DNA of 64,000 nucleotides from a virus, in the IMG/VR virus record IMGVR_UViG_3300025913_000034, positions 1 through 64,000 of that record; one strand, 5' to 3'. A program made the translations under genes and the position numbers. Positions 22,282-31,004 of the stretch are shown piece after piece (the stretch's first letter is position 1; every line of letters starts with the position of its first letter). The notes under the pieces were generated by a model. It was not told the origin of the DNA, ran no database searches, and was given only the letters and a program-made list of their open reading frames with translations.

Positions 22282-23285
22282 TGGCGGCGGACGTAAAGAA
22301 GGAAGAGCCGAAGCTGCACGCCTACTCGGTGAACTATCGTGCGCGCGGCGACCGCGACGCCCTGATCGACCGAGGCTTCTGGATCCACAACCTGCCGCGC
22401 ATTGTGCTGACGTGTCGCCTTCGCGGCCACAAGCCCGTCGTCGACGGCACCGAAGGCGGCCCCTACCGCCCCGGGTACCGCTGGGTGTGCTGTGATCGGT
22501 GCGGGCTACGGACGAACCCTCAGATGGAACTCGACCCGGACCGCTGGTCTATCGGCGACCCATACCCGGACGTTCCTTCCGGGGCGTGGCCGGCTGCCCG
22601 CGGAACGCTCGGCGGGCAGCTGCAGCTTGGCCGCCGCCGGTCGGCAACGTTCGCCATCCACATGGAAGTCGGGTACGGCGGCAGCGAGGACGTTCTCGCC
22701 GCCCACGTCGCACTCGGCCCCCTGGGCGCGCTGTACCTGCACACCGAAGGCTTCGGCACCGGGGTACAGCGCCGGCTGAACCCGGTCGGCTACCAATCCC
22801 GCGTCACCGAGCTCGGAGTGGCCGACGCGTTGCTTTACTGGCGCCTCTGGGCCCCGGGCGACGGTTGGTCCCAAGACACTCCGCGGTGGCGGCACGGCTT
22901 CACCTCGGTCGGTGTGCGAGACCGACTGCTCGGGCCCGTCAGGTTCTCCTACGAGGTGCACGCGGAAGCGACCGGAACGGTCCGGATGCCCGACGGCGAC
23001 GACTATCCGGTCACGCTGCGCCTGGAACGGCAGACACGCAAGCGCAAGCATGGCCGCGCCGTGCGGTGCTGGCGTGCTGACTGGTCGAGCCTCAAGGGGA
23101 TCCCGATCGGCTTCGACGGCTCAATCTCAGCCGCGTCCGTACCCGTGTCCGATGCCGCCATCGAGGAGGGTGGCTGGGCCCAGTGGGCCCACGAGGCGTG
23201 CGCGGCGATCGCCGCCAACATCAGTGCCGAACGAGCCAAACGGGGATGGACAGCGGCACCCGAGGCCACTGCGGACCCCGACTGA
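22281..23285 (+). CDS. hypothetical 334-residue protein
   Basis: Starts at the ATG coupled to the previous stop. After a short charged N-terminus there is a zinc-ribbon-like WVCCDRCG segment, then a large beta-rich region (FAIHMEVGYGGSEDVLAAHVALG, FSYEVHAEATGTV). The length and beta pattern suggest a capsid- or surface-type protein, but no family is recognised. It sits just before the glycosylation cassette. Confidence 0.6.
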   Translation: MAADVKKEEPKLHAYSVNYRARGDRDALIDRGFWIHNLPRIVLTCRLRGHKPVVDGTEGGPYRPGYRWVCCDRCGLRTNPQMELDPDRWSIGDPYPDVPSGAWPAARGTLGGQLQLGRRRSATFAIHMEVGYGGSEDVLAAHVALGPLGALYLHTEGFGTGVQRRLNPVGYQSRVTELGVADALLYWRLWAPGDGWSQDTPRWRHGFTSVGVRDRLLGPVRFSYEVHAEATGTVRMPDGDDYPVTLRLERQTRKRKHGRAVRCWRADWSSLKGIPIGFDGSISAASVPVSDAAIEEGGWAQWAHEACAAIAANISAERAKRGWTAAPEATADPD

Positions 23286-23358
23286 CGACACCGAGGCCGC
23301 TTGAAGCCGCCGAGACGATGTGATCCTCATCAGTCACATCGGCATTCGGGAGCAGACA

Positions 23359-24051
23359 GTGGCCGAACTCGTCGTCATCGTGCCCTCGCGCGGGCGGCCG
23401 CGCAGTATCGCAGCCCTGGCGCAGGACTTCGCGGCAACCGCCGGCCCGGAAGCGCGGATGGTGGTCGCCGTCGACAACGACGATCCGGAGCTGGCGGCGT
23501 ACCAGAGGCTGCCGCTGTGGGACATGCCCCAGTTCCATCTGCGCGAAGGCGGGCGGCTGCGTCTCGGTGGGACGCTGAACGAGGTCGCCGCCGAATACGT
23601 CGGCTTCTACGACGTGATCGGCTTCATGGGCGACGACCACCGGCCCCGCACTGACGGCTGGGCGCTGGAAGTGCTGACGGAGATGAAGTGGCCCGGCGCC
23701 GGCATCGTCTACGGCAATGACCTGCTCCAACGCGACCAGCTGCCTACCGCCGTCTTCATGCGGCCCGCGATCATCAAGGCTCTGGGCTGGATGGCGCTCC
23801 CGGGCCTGGTGCACCTCTATATCGATAACGTCTGGCTCGAACTGGGCCGCGCGACCGGTCAGCTTCGATACCTGCCGAACGTGGTGATCGAGCACATGCA
23901 CCCGGCGGCCGGGAAAGCCCAGCGTGACGCCGGCTACGACGAGGTGAACGCTCCCGCGCTGGACGCCGCCGACAAGGTTGTGTTCGAGCGCTGGCGCACC
24001 GAGCAGCTCGCGGCGGACGTTGAGCGGCTGCGCGCGGCAGGGATCTGCTGA
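23359..24051 (+). CDS. glycosyltransferase-like protein (GT-A fold)
   Basis: Encodes 230 residues from a GTG at 23359 with GGGAG upstream; an earlier GTG at 23320 is in frame. It opens with VVIVPSRGRP, a GT-A-type nucleotide-sugar binding start, and has MGDDHRP in the place of the DxD metal-binding motif, followed by GIVYGNDL. Similar proteins occur in actinophages near tail genes. Sugar and acceptor are unknown. First of five coupled genes. Confidence 0.7.
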   Translation: MAELVVIVPSRGRPRSIAALAQDFAATAGPEARMVVAVDNDDPELAAYQRLPLWDMPQFHLREGGRLRLGGTLNEVAAEYVGFYDVIGFMGDDHRPRTDGWALEVLTEMKWPGAGIVYGNDLLQRDQLPTAVFMRPAIIKALGWMALPGLVHLYIDNVWLELGRATGQLRYLPNVVIEHMHPAAGKAQRDAGYDEVNAPALDAADKVVFERWRTEQLAADVERLRAAGIC

Positions 24052-24620
24052 TGCGCCGCCAGCTCCGCCCGTTCTACACGCCCGAGCAGCGCGCCGCCCT
24101 GTACTCCCGCACCTACGATCACACCCGCTGGCCGGACCACGTCGAACGCGTCGCGTACACCACCGCGGTGCTGGACCGGCTCGGCGCCGAGCTCCAGGCC
24201 GAGGAGCTCGGTGCAACGCTGAGCGTGGCGGATCTGTCCTGCGGCAACGGTGCGATCGTGAAGGGCAGCAGCCACCCCTGGGGGCGCCGCGTCCTGTCTG
24301 ACATTGCAGCTGGCGGGCCGCCCATCCAGGACGCGGTCGCCGCGCTGAAGCCGGTCGACGTCTTCGTGTGCTCCGAGACCCTTGAGCACGTCGAAGACCC
24401 GGACGCGCTGCTCGCCGCGATCCGCGGCAAGGCTCGCGCGCTGCTGCTGACGACCCCGGCCGGCGAGGCCGACGACTCCAACCCCGAGCACTACTGGCCC
24501 TGGAACGTCGAGGACGTCGCCGACATGCTCAAGCGCGCCGGCTGGGACGACCGCATCGTCACCACCTTCACCCCGCGGTCGGTGTCTCTCTACACCTTCC
24601 AGATTTGGACGTGCCGCTGA
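24051..24620 (+). CDS. SAM-dependent methyltransferase
   Basis: Encodes 189 residues, coupled to the glycosyltransferase gene. It has a motif-I-like VADLSCGNGAIV, a motif-II-like VLSDIAAG, and VFVCSETLEHVEDPDALL, the post-motif typical of Methyltransf_11/23-type small-molecule methylases. In this cassette it probably methylates a sugar or nucleotide-sugar. Confidence 0.75.
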   Translation: MRRQLRPFYTPEQRAALYSRTYDHTRWPDHVERVAYTTAVLDRLGAELQAEELGATLSVADLSCGNGAIVKGSSHPWGRRVLSDIAAGGPPIQDAVAALKPVDVFVCSETLEHVEDPDALLAAIRGKARALLLTTPAGEADDSNPEHYWPWNVEDVADMLKRAGWDDRIVTTFTPRSVSLYTFQIWTCR

Positions 24621-25561
24621 TGCGTGTTCTGGTCACCGGCTCTGCCGGCTTCGTGGGACGTCATATGGTCAAGGCGTTCGCCGCGCGCGGGGACTCGGTG
24701 TTCGGGATCGACGTGGTCGACGAGCCGAACGCCGAATACTCGCTGGTTATGGACGCCCTGGACTACTTCCGGCGGCCGTGGTCCGGGCCCGGTTTCGATC
24801 TGGCGGTGCATTGCGCGGCGACGATCGGCGGCCGCGCCGGCATCGACGGTTCGCCGCTGGCGGTGGCCACGAACGCGGCACTGGACGCCTGGTTCTTCCG
24901 GTGGCTGGAACAGGCGCAGGTGCCGCAGGCGGTGTACTTCTCCAGCTCGGCCGCATACCCGGTGGCCCTACAGAACGACATCGCAGCGGTGCAGGAGCTT
25001 CACGAGAGCCGCATTCGGCCTGACCTTCCCACTATCGGCCGCCCGGACGCGACCTATGGCTGGACGAAGTTGTTCGGCGAGGTGCTGGCGCAGACAGCCC
25101 GCTCGCGCGGCCAGCAGGTGCTGGTGGTGCGTCCGTTCTCCGGCTACGGCTCCGACCAGAGCAGCGACTACCCGTTCCCGGCGCTTCTTCGGCGTGTCCT
25201 GGACTCCAAGCCGGGCGATCACGTCGAGGTGTGGGGGAACCCGGAGTCGGCCCGCGACTGGATCCACATCGACGACATCGTTGGCGCGGTCCTGGCGTTG
25301 CTGGCCGCCGGCGAATCGGGCCCGGTGAACCTCGGGACAGGCCGCGCAACCACCTTCCGCGCCCTGGTCGGGGAGATGGCGGGAGCCGCGTTCGGCTGGC
25401 CGCATCAGCGCCACGTGCGCAGCGTCAGCGGCCAGCCAGAAGGCGTCCTGTGGCGCGTCGCCGACGCGTCGATGATGGAGCGGTTCTACAAGCCCCAGGT
25501 CCCGCTGCACGAGGGTATCCAGCGGGCGATCGATGCGGCGCGGGCAGGCGCCGATGCCTGA
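24620..25561 (+). CDS. NAD-dependent epimerase/dehydratase (extended SDR)
   Basis: Encodes 313 residues. An N-terminal TGSAGFVG binds NAD(P). A serine in FSSSAAYP and YGWTK supply the Ser-Tyr-Lys catalytic set. RDWIHIDDIVGAVLALL and NLGTG are standard for nucleotide-sugar epimerases such as GalE/WcaG-like enzymes. It would make an unusual nucleotide-sugar for the neighbouring transferases. Confidence 0.85.
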   Translation: MRVLVTGSAGFVGRHMVKAFAARGDSVFGIDVVDEPNAEYSLVMDALDYFRRPWSGPGFDLAVHCAATIGGRAGIDGSPLAVATNAALDAWFFRWLEQAQVPQAVYFSSSAAYPVALQNDIAAVQELHESRIRPDLPTIGRPDATYGWTKLFGEVLAQTARSRGQQVLVVRPFSGYGSDQSSDYPFPALLRRVLDSKPGDHVEVWGNPESARDWIHIDDIVGAVLALLAAGESGPVNLGTGRATTFRALVGEMAGAAFGWPHQRHVRSVSGQPEGVLWRVADASMMERFYKPQVPLHEGIQRAIDAARAGADA

Positions 25562-26192
25562 CCGACTGTCGGTTGCGGTGGTGGTGGCGACGATCCCCGG
25601 CCGCGAGGAGCTCCTCGAGGAGGCGCTGGCATCGATCGCGGCCCAGCACCGGCAACCAGAGCAGGTGGTGGTCGAGTACGACCCGAACCGCACCGGGGCG
25701 GCGGCGACACGGAACCGGGCGCTGGCCCAGGTCGATACGGACCTGGTGGCGTGGCTCGACGACGACGACCTGCTCCTGCGGAACCACATCGGGGCGCTGG
25801 CGCGGGTGCTCGAGCACGAGCCGGACGTCGGGCTGGTGTATCCGGCGCCGCGCGCGACCGGCCCGGAGCCGACAGCGGTGACAGTCAACGGCGTGTGGCG
25901 CAAGCCGTGGGGTGTCGAGTTCGGCCCCGAACAGGCCATGCACCTGCGCGAACGCGGCTCTTTCATCCCCATCACACACATGGTCCGCACCGCGGCGGTG
26001 CGCGCGGTCGGCGGGTTCCCCGAAGGCGTGACGCTGCCGGACGGCCGGTACCGCGGTGAGGATGAGGCACTACTGATCGCGCTCCTGGAATCCGGCATCT
26101 GGTTCCGGCACCTGAACGTAACCACGTGGGTGTGGCGGGTCTGGGACGGTCACACCGCCGGCAAGGCCGCATCGGCGCGGGCGGCGCGGTGA
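25554..26192 (+). CDS. family 2 glycosyltransferase
   Basis: Encodes 212 residues. VVVATIPGREELLEEALASI opens a GT2 fold, TGAAATRNRAL lies at the nucleotide site and WLDDDDLLL contains the DxD metal ligand. YRGEDEALL matches the ED catalytic-base region. The ATG overlaps the epimerase gene by eight bases. Donor and acceptor not predictable. Confidence 0.8.
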   Translation: MPDRLSVAVVVATIPGREELLEEALASIAAQHRQPEQVVVEYDPNRTGAAATRNRALAQVDTDLVAWLDDDDLLLRNHIGALARVLEHEPDVGLVYPAPRATGPEPTAVTVNGVWRKPWGVEFGPEQAMHLRERGSFIPITHMVRTAAVRAVGGFPEGVTLPDGRYRGEDEALLIALLESGIWFRHLNVTTWVWRVWDGHTAGKAASARAAR

Positions 26193-27247
26193 GCAACGAC
26201 CAGGCCCCAGCGCGGCTGCCGCGCGTATTCGGGTGGCTCGCCGACATCCAGGGCTGCGGATACTGGCGCATCATGATCCCGCTGGCTGAGCTTCAGCGAC
26301 GAGGAATCGCAGACACCGCCTACAACCTGCGGATGCACTCGGAGTTCTGCGACGGCAGCCACCCCGACAACTTGAAGGTCCGCGGCGACGGCGACCCCAT
26401 CATCATGATCGGGCAGCGGCTGTGTGAACCCACCCCGTCGGCGACGTGGCGCAAGTTCGCAGACCACCCGCGGTTCCGGCTCGTGCTGGACCTGGACGAC
26501 GACCTACTGAACATCGACCCCGCGAACCGGCTCGCGCACCAGGCGTTCTCCGACCCGGACCGGCGCCGCCACCTCATCGAGAACATGGCCATCGCGCACC
26601 TGGTGACCGTGTCCACCGAGCCGCTGGCCGAGCAGGTGAGCCGGTACAACCCGAACGTGGCGGTGGTCCCGAACTTCATCGACGCGGCCGCCCTGACCTA
26701 CCCCAGGCCCTCATTCGCCGGGCCCGCTGTCGGCTGGGCCGGGTCGTCGACGCACGCCGCCGACTTCGACGCGGCACGGCCGGCGCTTCGCCGGTTCTAC
26801 CGCGACAACCCGCGGGTGTGGTGGTCCTCCTTCGGCCACAACTACGGCCTGACCACCGGCGCGACACGGCTAAGGCACGCCCGCTGGCAGGACATCGTGA
26901 ACAGCCCGAACCGCTACTACGAGAACTTCACCTGGGACATCGGGATCGCGCCGCTTGCGGACACCCTGTTCAACGCCTCGAAGTCGCACCTGAAAGCGCT
27001 GGAGTACGCCTCGATGGGGATTCCGGCGGTCGCCTCGAACCTGGCGCCGTACCGCGACATCGTCGTCGACGGCGTGACCGGGTTCCTGGCCTCCAAGCCG
27101 GGCCAGTGGGCTGATGCGCTGACGCTGCTGGCGCGGGACGAGGATCTGCGCCGCACCATGGGCGAGGCGGCCCGTCGGTGGGCTGCCGAGTGGACCATCC
27201 AGGGCAACATCGGCCGCTGGGTCGAGGTGCTGTCGACGCTGACATAG
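26189..27247 (+). CDS. family 4-like glycosyltransferase
   Basis: Encodes 352 residues from a GTG overlapping the previous stop. GT-B architecture: LVLDLDDDLLNID, then VSTEPLAEQV, VVPNFID and a C-terminal SHLKALEYASMGIPAVASN with E-x7-E-type sugar-nucleotide contact, typical of GT4. The last gene of the cassette, followed by a strong terminator that it shares with the convergent virion operon. Confidence 0.82.
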   Translation: MSNDQAPARLPRVFGWLADIQGCGYWRIMIPLAELQRRGIADTAYNLRMHSEFCDGSHPDNLKVRGDGDPIIMIGQRLCEPTPSATWRKFADHPRFRLVLDLDDDLLNIDPANRLAHQAFSDPDRRRHLIENMAIAHLVTVSTEPLAEQVSRYNPNVAVVPNFIDAAALTYPRPSFAGPAVGWAGSSTHAADFDAARPALRRFYRDNPRVWWSSFGHNYGLTTGATRLRHARWQDIVNSPNRYYENFTWDIGIAPLADTLFNASKSHLKALEYASMGIPAVASNLAPYRDIVVDGVTGFLASKPGQWADALTLLARDEDLRRTMGEAARRWAAEWTIQGNIGRWVEVLSTLT

Positions 27248-27285
27248 AGCGCGGCCCCGAGCCGCCGCTGCTGCGGGGCCGCGCT
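27248..27285. terminator. bidirectional terminator
   Basis: A perfect 12-base stem (27248-27259 with 27274-27285) lies between the plus-strand glycosyltransferase gene and the last gene of the minus-strand virion operon, where it can serve both. Confidence 0.75.
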
Positions 27286-27301
27286 GGCCGGACGCGGTCC
27301 C

Positions 27302-27874
27302 CTACGCGCCCGGGGCCGGAGCCGGGGTGGCCGGCGGCTGGTCGACCGGCGTCCCCTCGGTGATCTTCAGGGCGACGGCGTCGCCGGTGATGACGTCGAT
27401 GGTGTCGGTGACGGTCAGGCCGTTGTTGTCGGTCGCCGTGAGCACGACGCCGACGGCCGGGCTGTTCGCGACCACCGTGACGGTCTTGCCGTCCGGCGCC
27501 GGCACCAGCGTCACCGCGGTGGTGTCCGAGGCGGTCCAGGAGATGGTGTCGCCGACGACGTCGAAGCCCTTGGCGTCGACGGCCTCGACCGCGAGGTCGA
27601 CCTGCTGGGTGTCCTTCAGCTGCATGGCAGTGCCCTTTCTGATCGGCCAGCCGTCGATGACGCGCTTGCCGTTGACGATTTCGGAGACCATCCCGGCGGT
27701 GAGAACGAGCCGCACCGCGGGGTCCTCGGCGGTAAGCCACTGGTAGAACTGGTCGGCGCTGTGGAGGACGTTGTGGGTCCTCATCTGCGGCGGCACGTAC
27801 ATGCAGTCAGCGGCTGCGGTCCGGCTGGCGGCTTCCAGAGCGGCGATACGCAGGACTGTGCGGTCGTGGTCCAC
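27302..27874 (-). CDS. Ig-like tail-associated protein
   Basis: Encodes 190 residues. After a short helical N-terminus the bulk is an immunoglobulin-like domain (DLAVEAVDAKGFDVVGDTISWTASDTTAVTLVP...VLTATDNNGLTVTDTID), typical of virion decoration or fibre-tip proteins that contact the cell surface weakly. Last gene of the operon. It ends in a Pro/Ala tail. Confidence 0.7.
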   Translation of the reverse strand: MDHDRTVLRIAALEAASRTAAADCMYVPPQMRTHNVLHSADQFYQWLTAEDPAVRLVLTAGMVSEIVNGKRVIDGWPIRKGTAMQLKDTQQVDLAVEAVDAKGFDVVGDTISWTASDTTAVTLVPAPDGKTVTVVANSPAVGVVLTATDNNGLTVTDTIDVITGDAVALKITEGTPVDQPPATPAPAPGA

Positions 27875-27940
27875 CAGGTGCCTTCCTCGGGTTGGCGGGG
27901 TTCCCTCCTGATGGAATCGGCGCCGTCAACACCGCCGCCG

Positions 27941-29137
27941 TCACGCCGCCAGGCAGAACTTCGAAGGGTCGGCGCTGTTGCCCAGCACCGCTGCGCCGGC
28001 CGAGGACGGGTGCAGGTGGTCGCCGGAGTCGTATGCCGCCTTCAGCGCGCCGCCCGCGTCGACCGCGTTGTCGAAGTCGATGATCCCGTCGGCGCCGGTG
28101 GTTCCGGACCTGACCCACGCGTTGTAGGCGGCCCACTGCGCGGCCTCGGCGGAACTGCTTCCGGCTGAGCCCACATCGGAGGTGAGCGTCGTCAGGTAGT
28201 ACCGCAGGCCGGCCGCGTGCGTCGCTGCGATCAGCTTCAGCTTGGCGGCGATCAGCGTCTGCGCGGAGACCCCGGCCCGCAGGTCATTGATCCCGCCGGC
28301 GTCCACCACCGCGCACACGCCCGGCTGGCCAAGGACGTCGACCGTCCAGCGGTTCACCTCGGACAGCGCGAAGCTCTGATCGAACGTCACGGCGCTGCCG
28401 GAGATGCCCTGATCGGTCACGGCCAGCCCGGCGGCCGCCGCCCGCTCGGCAAGGTAGTCCGGCCAGCGGGTATCGGTGTCGCCGTCGGTGCGGTACCCGT
28501 CGGTGATGCTGTCGCCGATCGCGACTACCGTCGACGGCGTACCGGCCGGGACGTCCAGGCCGTCGAGGAGCGCGTAGAAGGAGAAGCCGTTCGAGGTGGG
28601 GTAGTACTGGGTCGATGCCGCGTCAGGGCCGTTGGAGTTGTAGTTGCTCTCCTCGGCGACGTCATGGCGAGGCGCGATCATGTTCGCGCCCGGCGGCACG
28701 TAGATGCTCACAAGCAGCCGCGTCGCCGGAGCGGTCGCCAGCGGGATCGGATCCGACACCGCGGACGCGCCGGGTGCGAGCGTGAGCGCCGTGGAACCGC
28801 CGAAGGTGACGTCCAGCGGCACCGTCTCCTGCGTGGAGCCGCCGTTCATTTGCGTGCCAATGGTGACGTGGCCGATGACCGCCGCCGAGGTTGCGAAACG
28901 ATCGCTCAGGTGCAGCCGCAGCTGGTCGCCGCCGAGCGACGTGCGCACGACCATCCGCAACGTCTGGCCGCCCCACGGGCCCGCAGCCGGGGCGTAGCCG
29001 AGGGCTGCGTTCCATGTTGACGTCCACCCGGTTGCGGCCGGTGCCGACGACACCAGGTGCACTGTTGGCGTGGCCGTGCCGGCAACGCCGAAGAGCAGCA
29101 GCAGCGAGGCGAGCGCGCGAGCCGCGCGACGGATCAT
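27941..29137 (-). CDS. secreted SGNH/GDSL-type hydrolase
   Basis: Encodes 398 residues. A signal peptide (RRAARALASLLLLFGVAGTATP) is followed by a beta domain and an SGNH hydrolase domain: block I GDSITDG, block III GGIND and block V DHLHPS supply the catalytic Ser and the Asp/His pair. Such enzymes deacylate esters of polysaccharide or lipid. The start is the ATG in TGATG with the upstream minor tail gene. A signal peptide is odd for a virion protein, so it may instead modify the envelope of the infected cell. Confidence 0.85.
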   Translation of the reverse strand: MIRRAARALASLLLLFGVAGTATPTVHLVSSAPAATGWTSTWNAALGYAPAAGPWGGQTLRMVVRTSLGGDQLRLHLSDRFATSAAVIGHVTIGTQMNGGSTQETVPLDVTFGGSTALTLAPGASAVSDPIPLATAPATRLLVSIYVPPGANMIAPRHDVAEESNYNSNGPDAASTQYYPTSNGFSFYALLDGLDVPAGTPSTVVAIGDSITDGYRTDGDTDTRWPDYLAERAAAAGLAVTDQGISGSAVTFDQSFALSEVNRWTVDVLGQPGVCAVVDAGGINDLRAGVSAQTLIAAKLKLIAATHAAGLRYYLTTLTSDVGSAGSSSAEAAQWAAYNAWVRSGTTGADGIIDFDNAVDAGGALKAAYDSGDHLHPSSAGAAVLGNSADPSKFCLAA

Positions 29138-29859
29138 CAGGTCTCCCCGTAGAGGTATGCGGCCGAGCCGCCGATGAAGTTCCCGTTCAGCGGCAGCAGC
29201 GTGACCGAGGTGACGGCCACGGATTGCAGCCACAGGCCGCCGTAGGTGCCGCTGTAGCCGTCGTTGACGGCGTTCATCGACGTCGAGTGACCGGGGGTGC
29301 CCTTGAAGGTCGTGCCGGAGGCGTTCGGGATCACGAACTCTCCGGCGCCGACGTAGCCGGACGTGGCGGTCGCCGCCGCCATGGTGCCGACCTCGACCAG
29401 GTTGGTGGCTGCGCCAGAGTTTCCGGGGCCCGAGGCCGCGTCGTGGGCCTGGCTGTTCTGCCACAGGTAGTCGTTGCTGCTGTCGTTGTTCAGGCGAACG
29501 CACATGAACGTGGCCGGGGATGCGTTGTCGCTGCGTACGCTCCACGCCACCCGCAGCACGCTCCAGGCCGGGCCGGACGGCACCGTGAACGGGATCGAAG
29601 CCTGCGTTGTGGACAGCACCGTCTTCGCGATTAGCTGCCGCGGGTACACCCAGGCCGAGCCGTTCCAGTACGCCTCCAAGCCGGTGTCGGTCTCAAGGAT
29701 CCGCATCCCGGTCACCGGCGTCGGATGGGTAGTCGAGGTGCACACGACCGACCCGAACGTCAGGTTCGCGATCTGCTGCTCGGCCGCGGCGAGACGTCTG
29801 GACAGGTCCCGGATCTTGGCCTCGAACCGCGTCTCCAACGAATCGCTGTAGTTCGTCAT
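29137..29859 (-). CDS. minor tail/fibre protein
   Basis: Encodes 240 residues. An N-terminal coiled coil (LETRFEAKIRDLSRRLAAAEQQIANL) precedes the segment TGMRILETDTGLEAYWNGSAWVYP, a repeat often seen in actinophage tail-fibre proteins, and a jelly-roll-like C-terminus. A trimeric fibre at the tail tip is likely. Confidence 0.75.
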   Translation of the reverse strand: MTNYSDSLETRFEAKIRDLSRRLAAAEQQIANLTFGSVVCTSTTHPTPVTGMRILETDTGLEAYWNGSAWVYPRQLIAKTVLSTTQASIPFTVPSGPAWSVLRVAWSVRSDNASPATFMCVRLNNDSSNDYLWQNSQAHDAASGPGNSGAATNLVEVGTMAAATATSGYVGAGEFVIPNASGTTFKGTPGHSTSMNAVNDGYSGTYGGLWLQSVAVTSVTLLPLNGNFIGGSAAYLYGET

Positions 29860-30998
29860 GTCGTGATGTCCCCGAACTGGAACTGCGTGGTCTCAGGGTT
29901 CCCGGAATCATTCGGCGGCTGGATCTTCCAGCCGATGATCCGCACCGTGACCTGCAGGCCCGGGGCGCCGCTGATCGGGTCGGCCGGGTGATACGGGGAG
30001 GTCGCGGCGAACTGCAGCTGATCGCCGAGCTGGATCTGGGCCGCCGTCGGTATCCCGCCGCCGGCGACCGTGATGGTGGGGATGGTGGTGCAGCCACTCA
30101 GCGCCGCGATCTTCCCGTCGGCAACCGCGTCGATCTGCGCCTGGCTGGTGACCGCCGCGGCCGTGTACGACATCGAGCTCTCCAGGAGCGGATAGCCGGA
30201 TGCGACGTCGGCCGGGTTCTGGCCGTGCGCGCTGCCGGACTGCCAGGGAATCTGCCCGGACGCGCTGGCGGTGACCAGCAGGCTGTTCACAGAGTTCGAC
30301 CCGACCCGCGGGAAGCCGTAGTCGGTGACGTACTGGGACGGGTAGACGAGCTGCAGGTTCGTGGCGGTCACCAGGCGCCCGATGCGCGGGGCGCCGAGGG
30401 TGAGCGTGATCTGCGGGGTGGTACCGTCGGCGCTCCAGCCCGGGGTGAAGGCGTACTCGATGCTCTGCTGCGTGCAGAACTGGTTGATGGCGTCCAGGAC
30501 CTTGGTGAGGTTGGTCGCCGAGAAGCTGGCCGAGGCGTTGATGCCGGACGTCTTGGTGCCGACGATCAGGTTCGCGACGCCGCCGTTGGTCTTGCCCAGC
30601 GCGTAGTTGAGCAGGCCCTGGACGACGGCGAACTCGTCGACGTTCGCGAAGTTCTGGTTGGCCCGGATCTCGCGGTGGCTGAACAGGCCCTCGATCTCCT
30701 CGGCTTTGATCGGCAGCTGGTTGGCGACGGCGGAGGTGTGCGGCGTGTCCCACAGGATCCCGGCCCAGATCGGCTGCCCGTCCTGGGCGACCCACAGCAT
30801 GGTGCGGCGCGGTTCCAGGGCGCTGATGTACGCGGACTGGGCCACGGAGCCCAACGCACCGAGGTCGAGGTAGCCGTTCAAGACGCCCGGCTGCATCCCG
30901 CCCATGGTCGAGGAGAAGTTGGTGACGTTCAGCGGGATGGTGTCGGCGCGCAGCGCACCGGTGATGATGTCGGTTGAGAAGTAGCGGTAGGTCGACAT
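29856..30998 (-). CDS. minor tail protein (tail-tip hub type)
   Basis: Encodes 380 residues. The N-terminal region (LRADTIPLNVTNFSSTM...WAGILWDTP) resembles the Gp37-like/minor tail proteins of actinobacterial siphophages that make part of the tail tip. Overlaps the next gene by ATGA. The position after the distal tail protein and before fibres supports the call. Confidence 0.75.
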   Translation of the reverse strand: MSTYRYFSTDIITGALRADTIPLNVTNFSSTMGGMQPGVLNGYLDLGALGSVAQSAYISALEPRRTMLWVAQDGQPIWAGILWDTPHTSAVANQLPIKAEEIEGLFSHREIRANQNFANVDEFAVVQGLLNYALGKTNGGVANLIVGTKTSGINASASFSATNLTKVLDAINQFCTQQSIEYAFTPGWSADGTTPQITLTLGAPRIGRLVTATNLQLVYPSQYVTDYGFPRVGSNSVNSLLVTASASGQIPWQSGSAHGQNPADVASGYPLLESSMSYTAAAVTSQAQIDAVADGKIAALSGCTTIPTITVAGGGIPTAAQIQLGDQLQFAATSPYHPADPISGAPGLQVTVRIIGWKIQPPNDSGNPETTQFQFGDITT

Positions 30999-31004
30999 CG
31001 GCGC

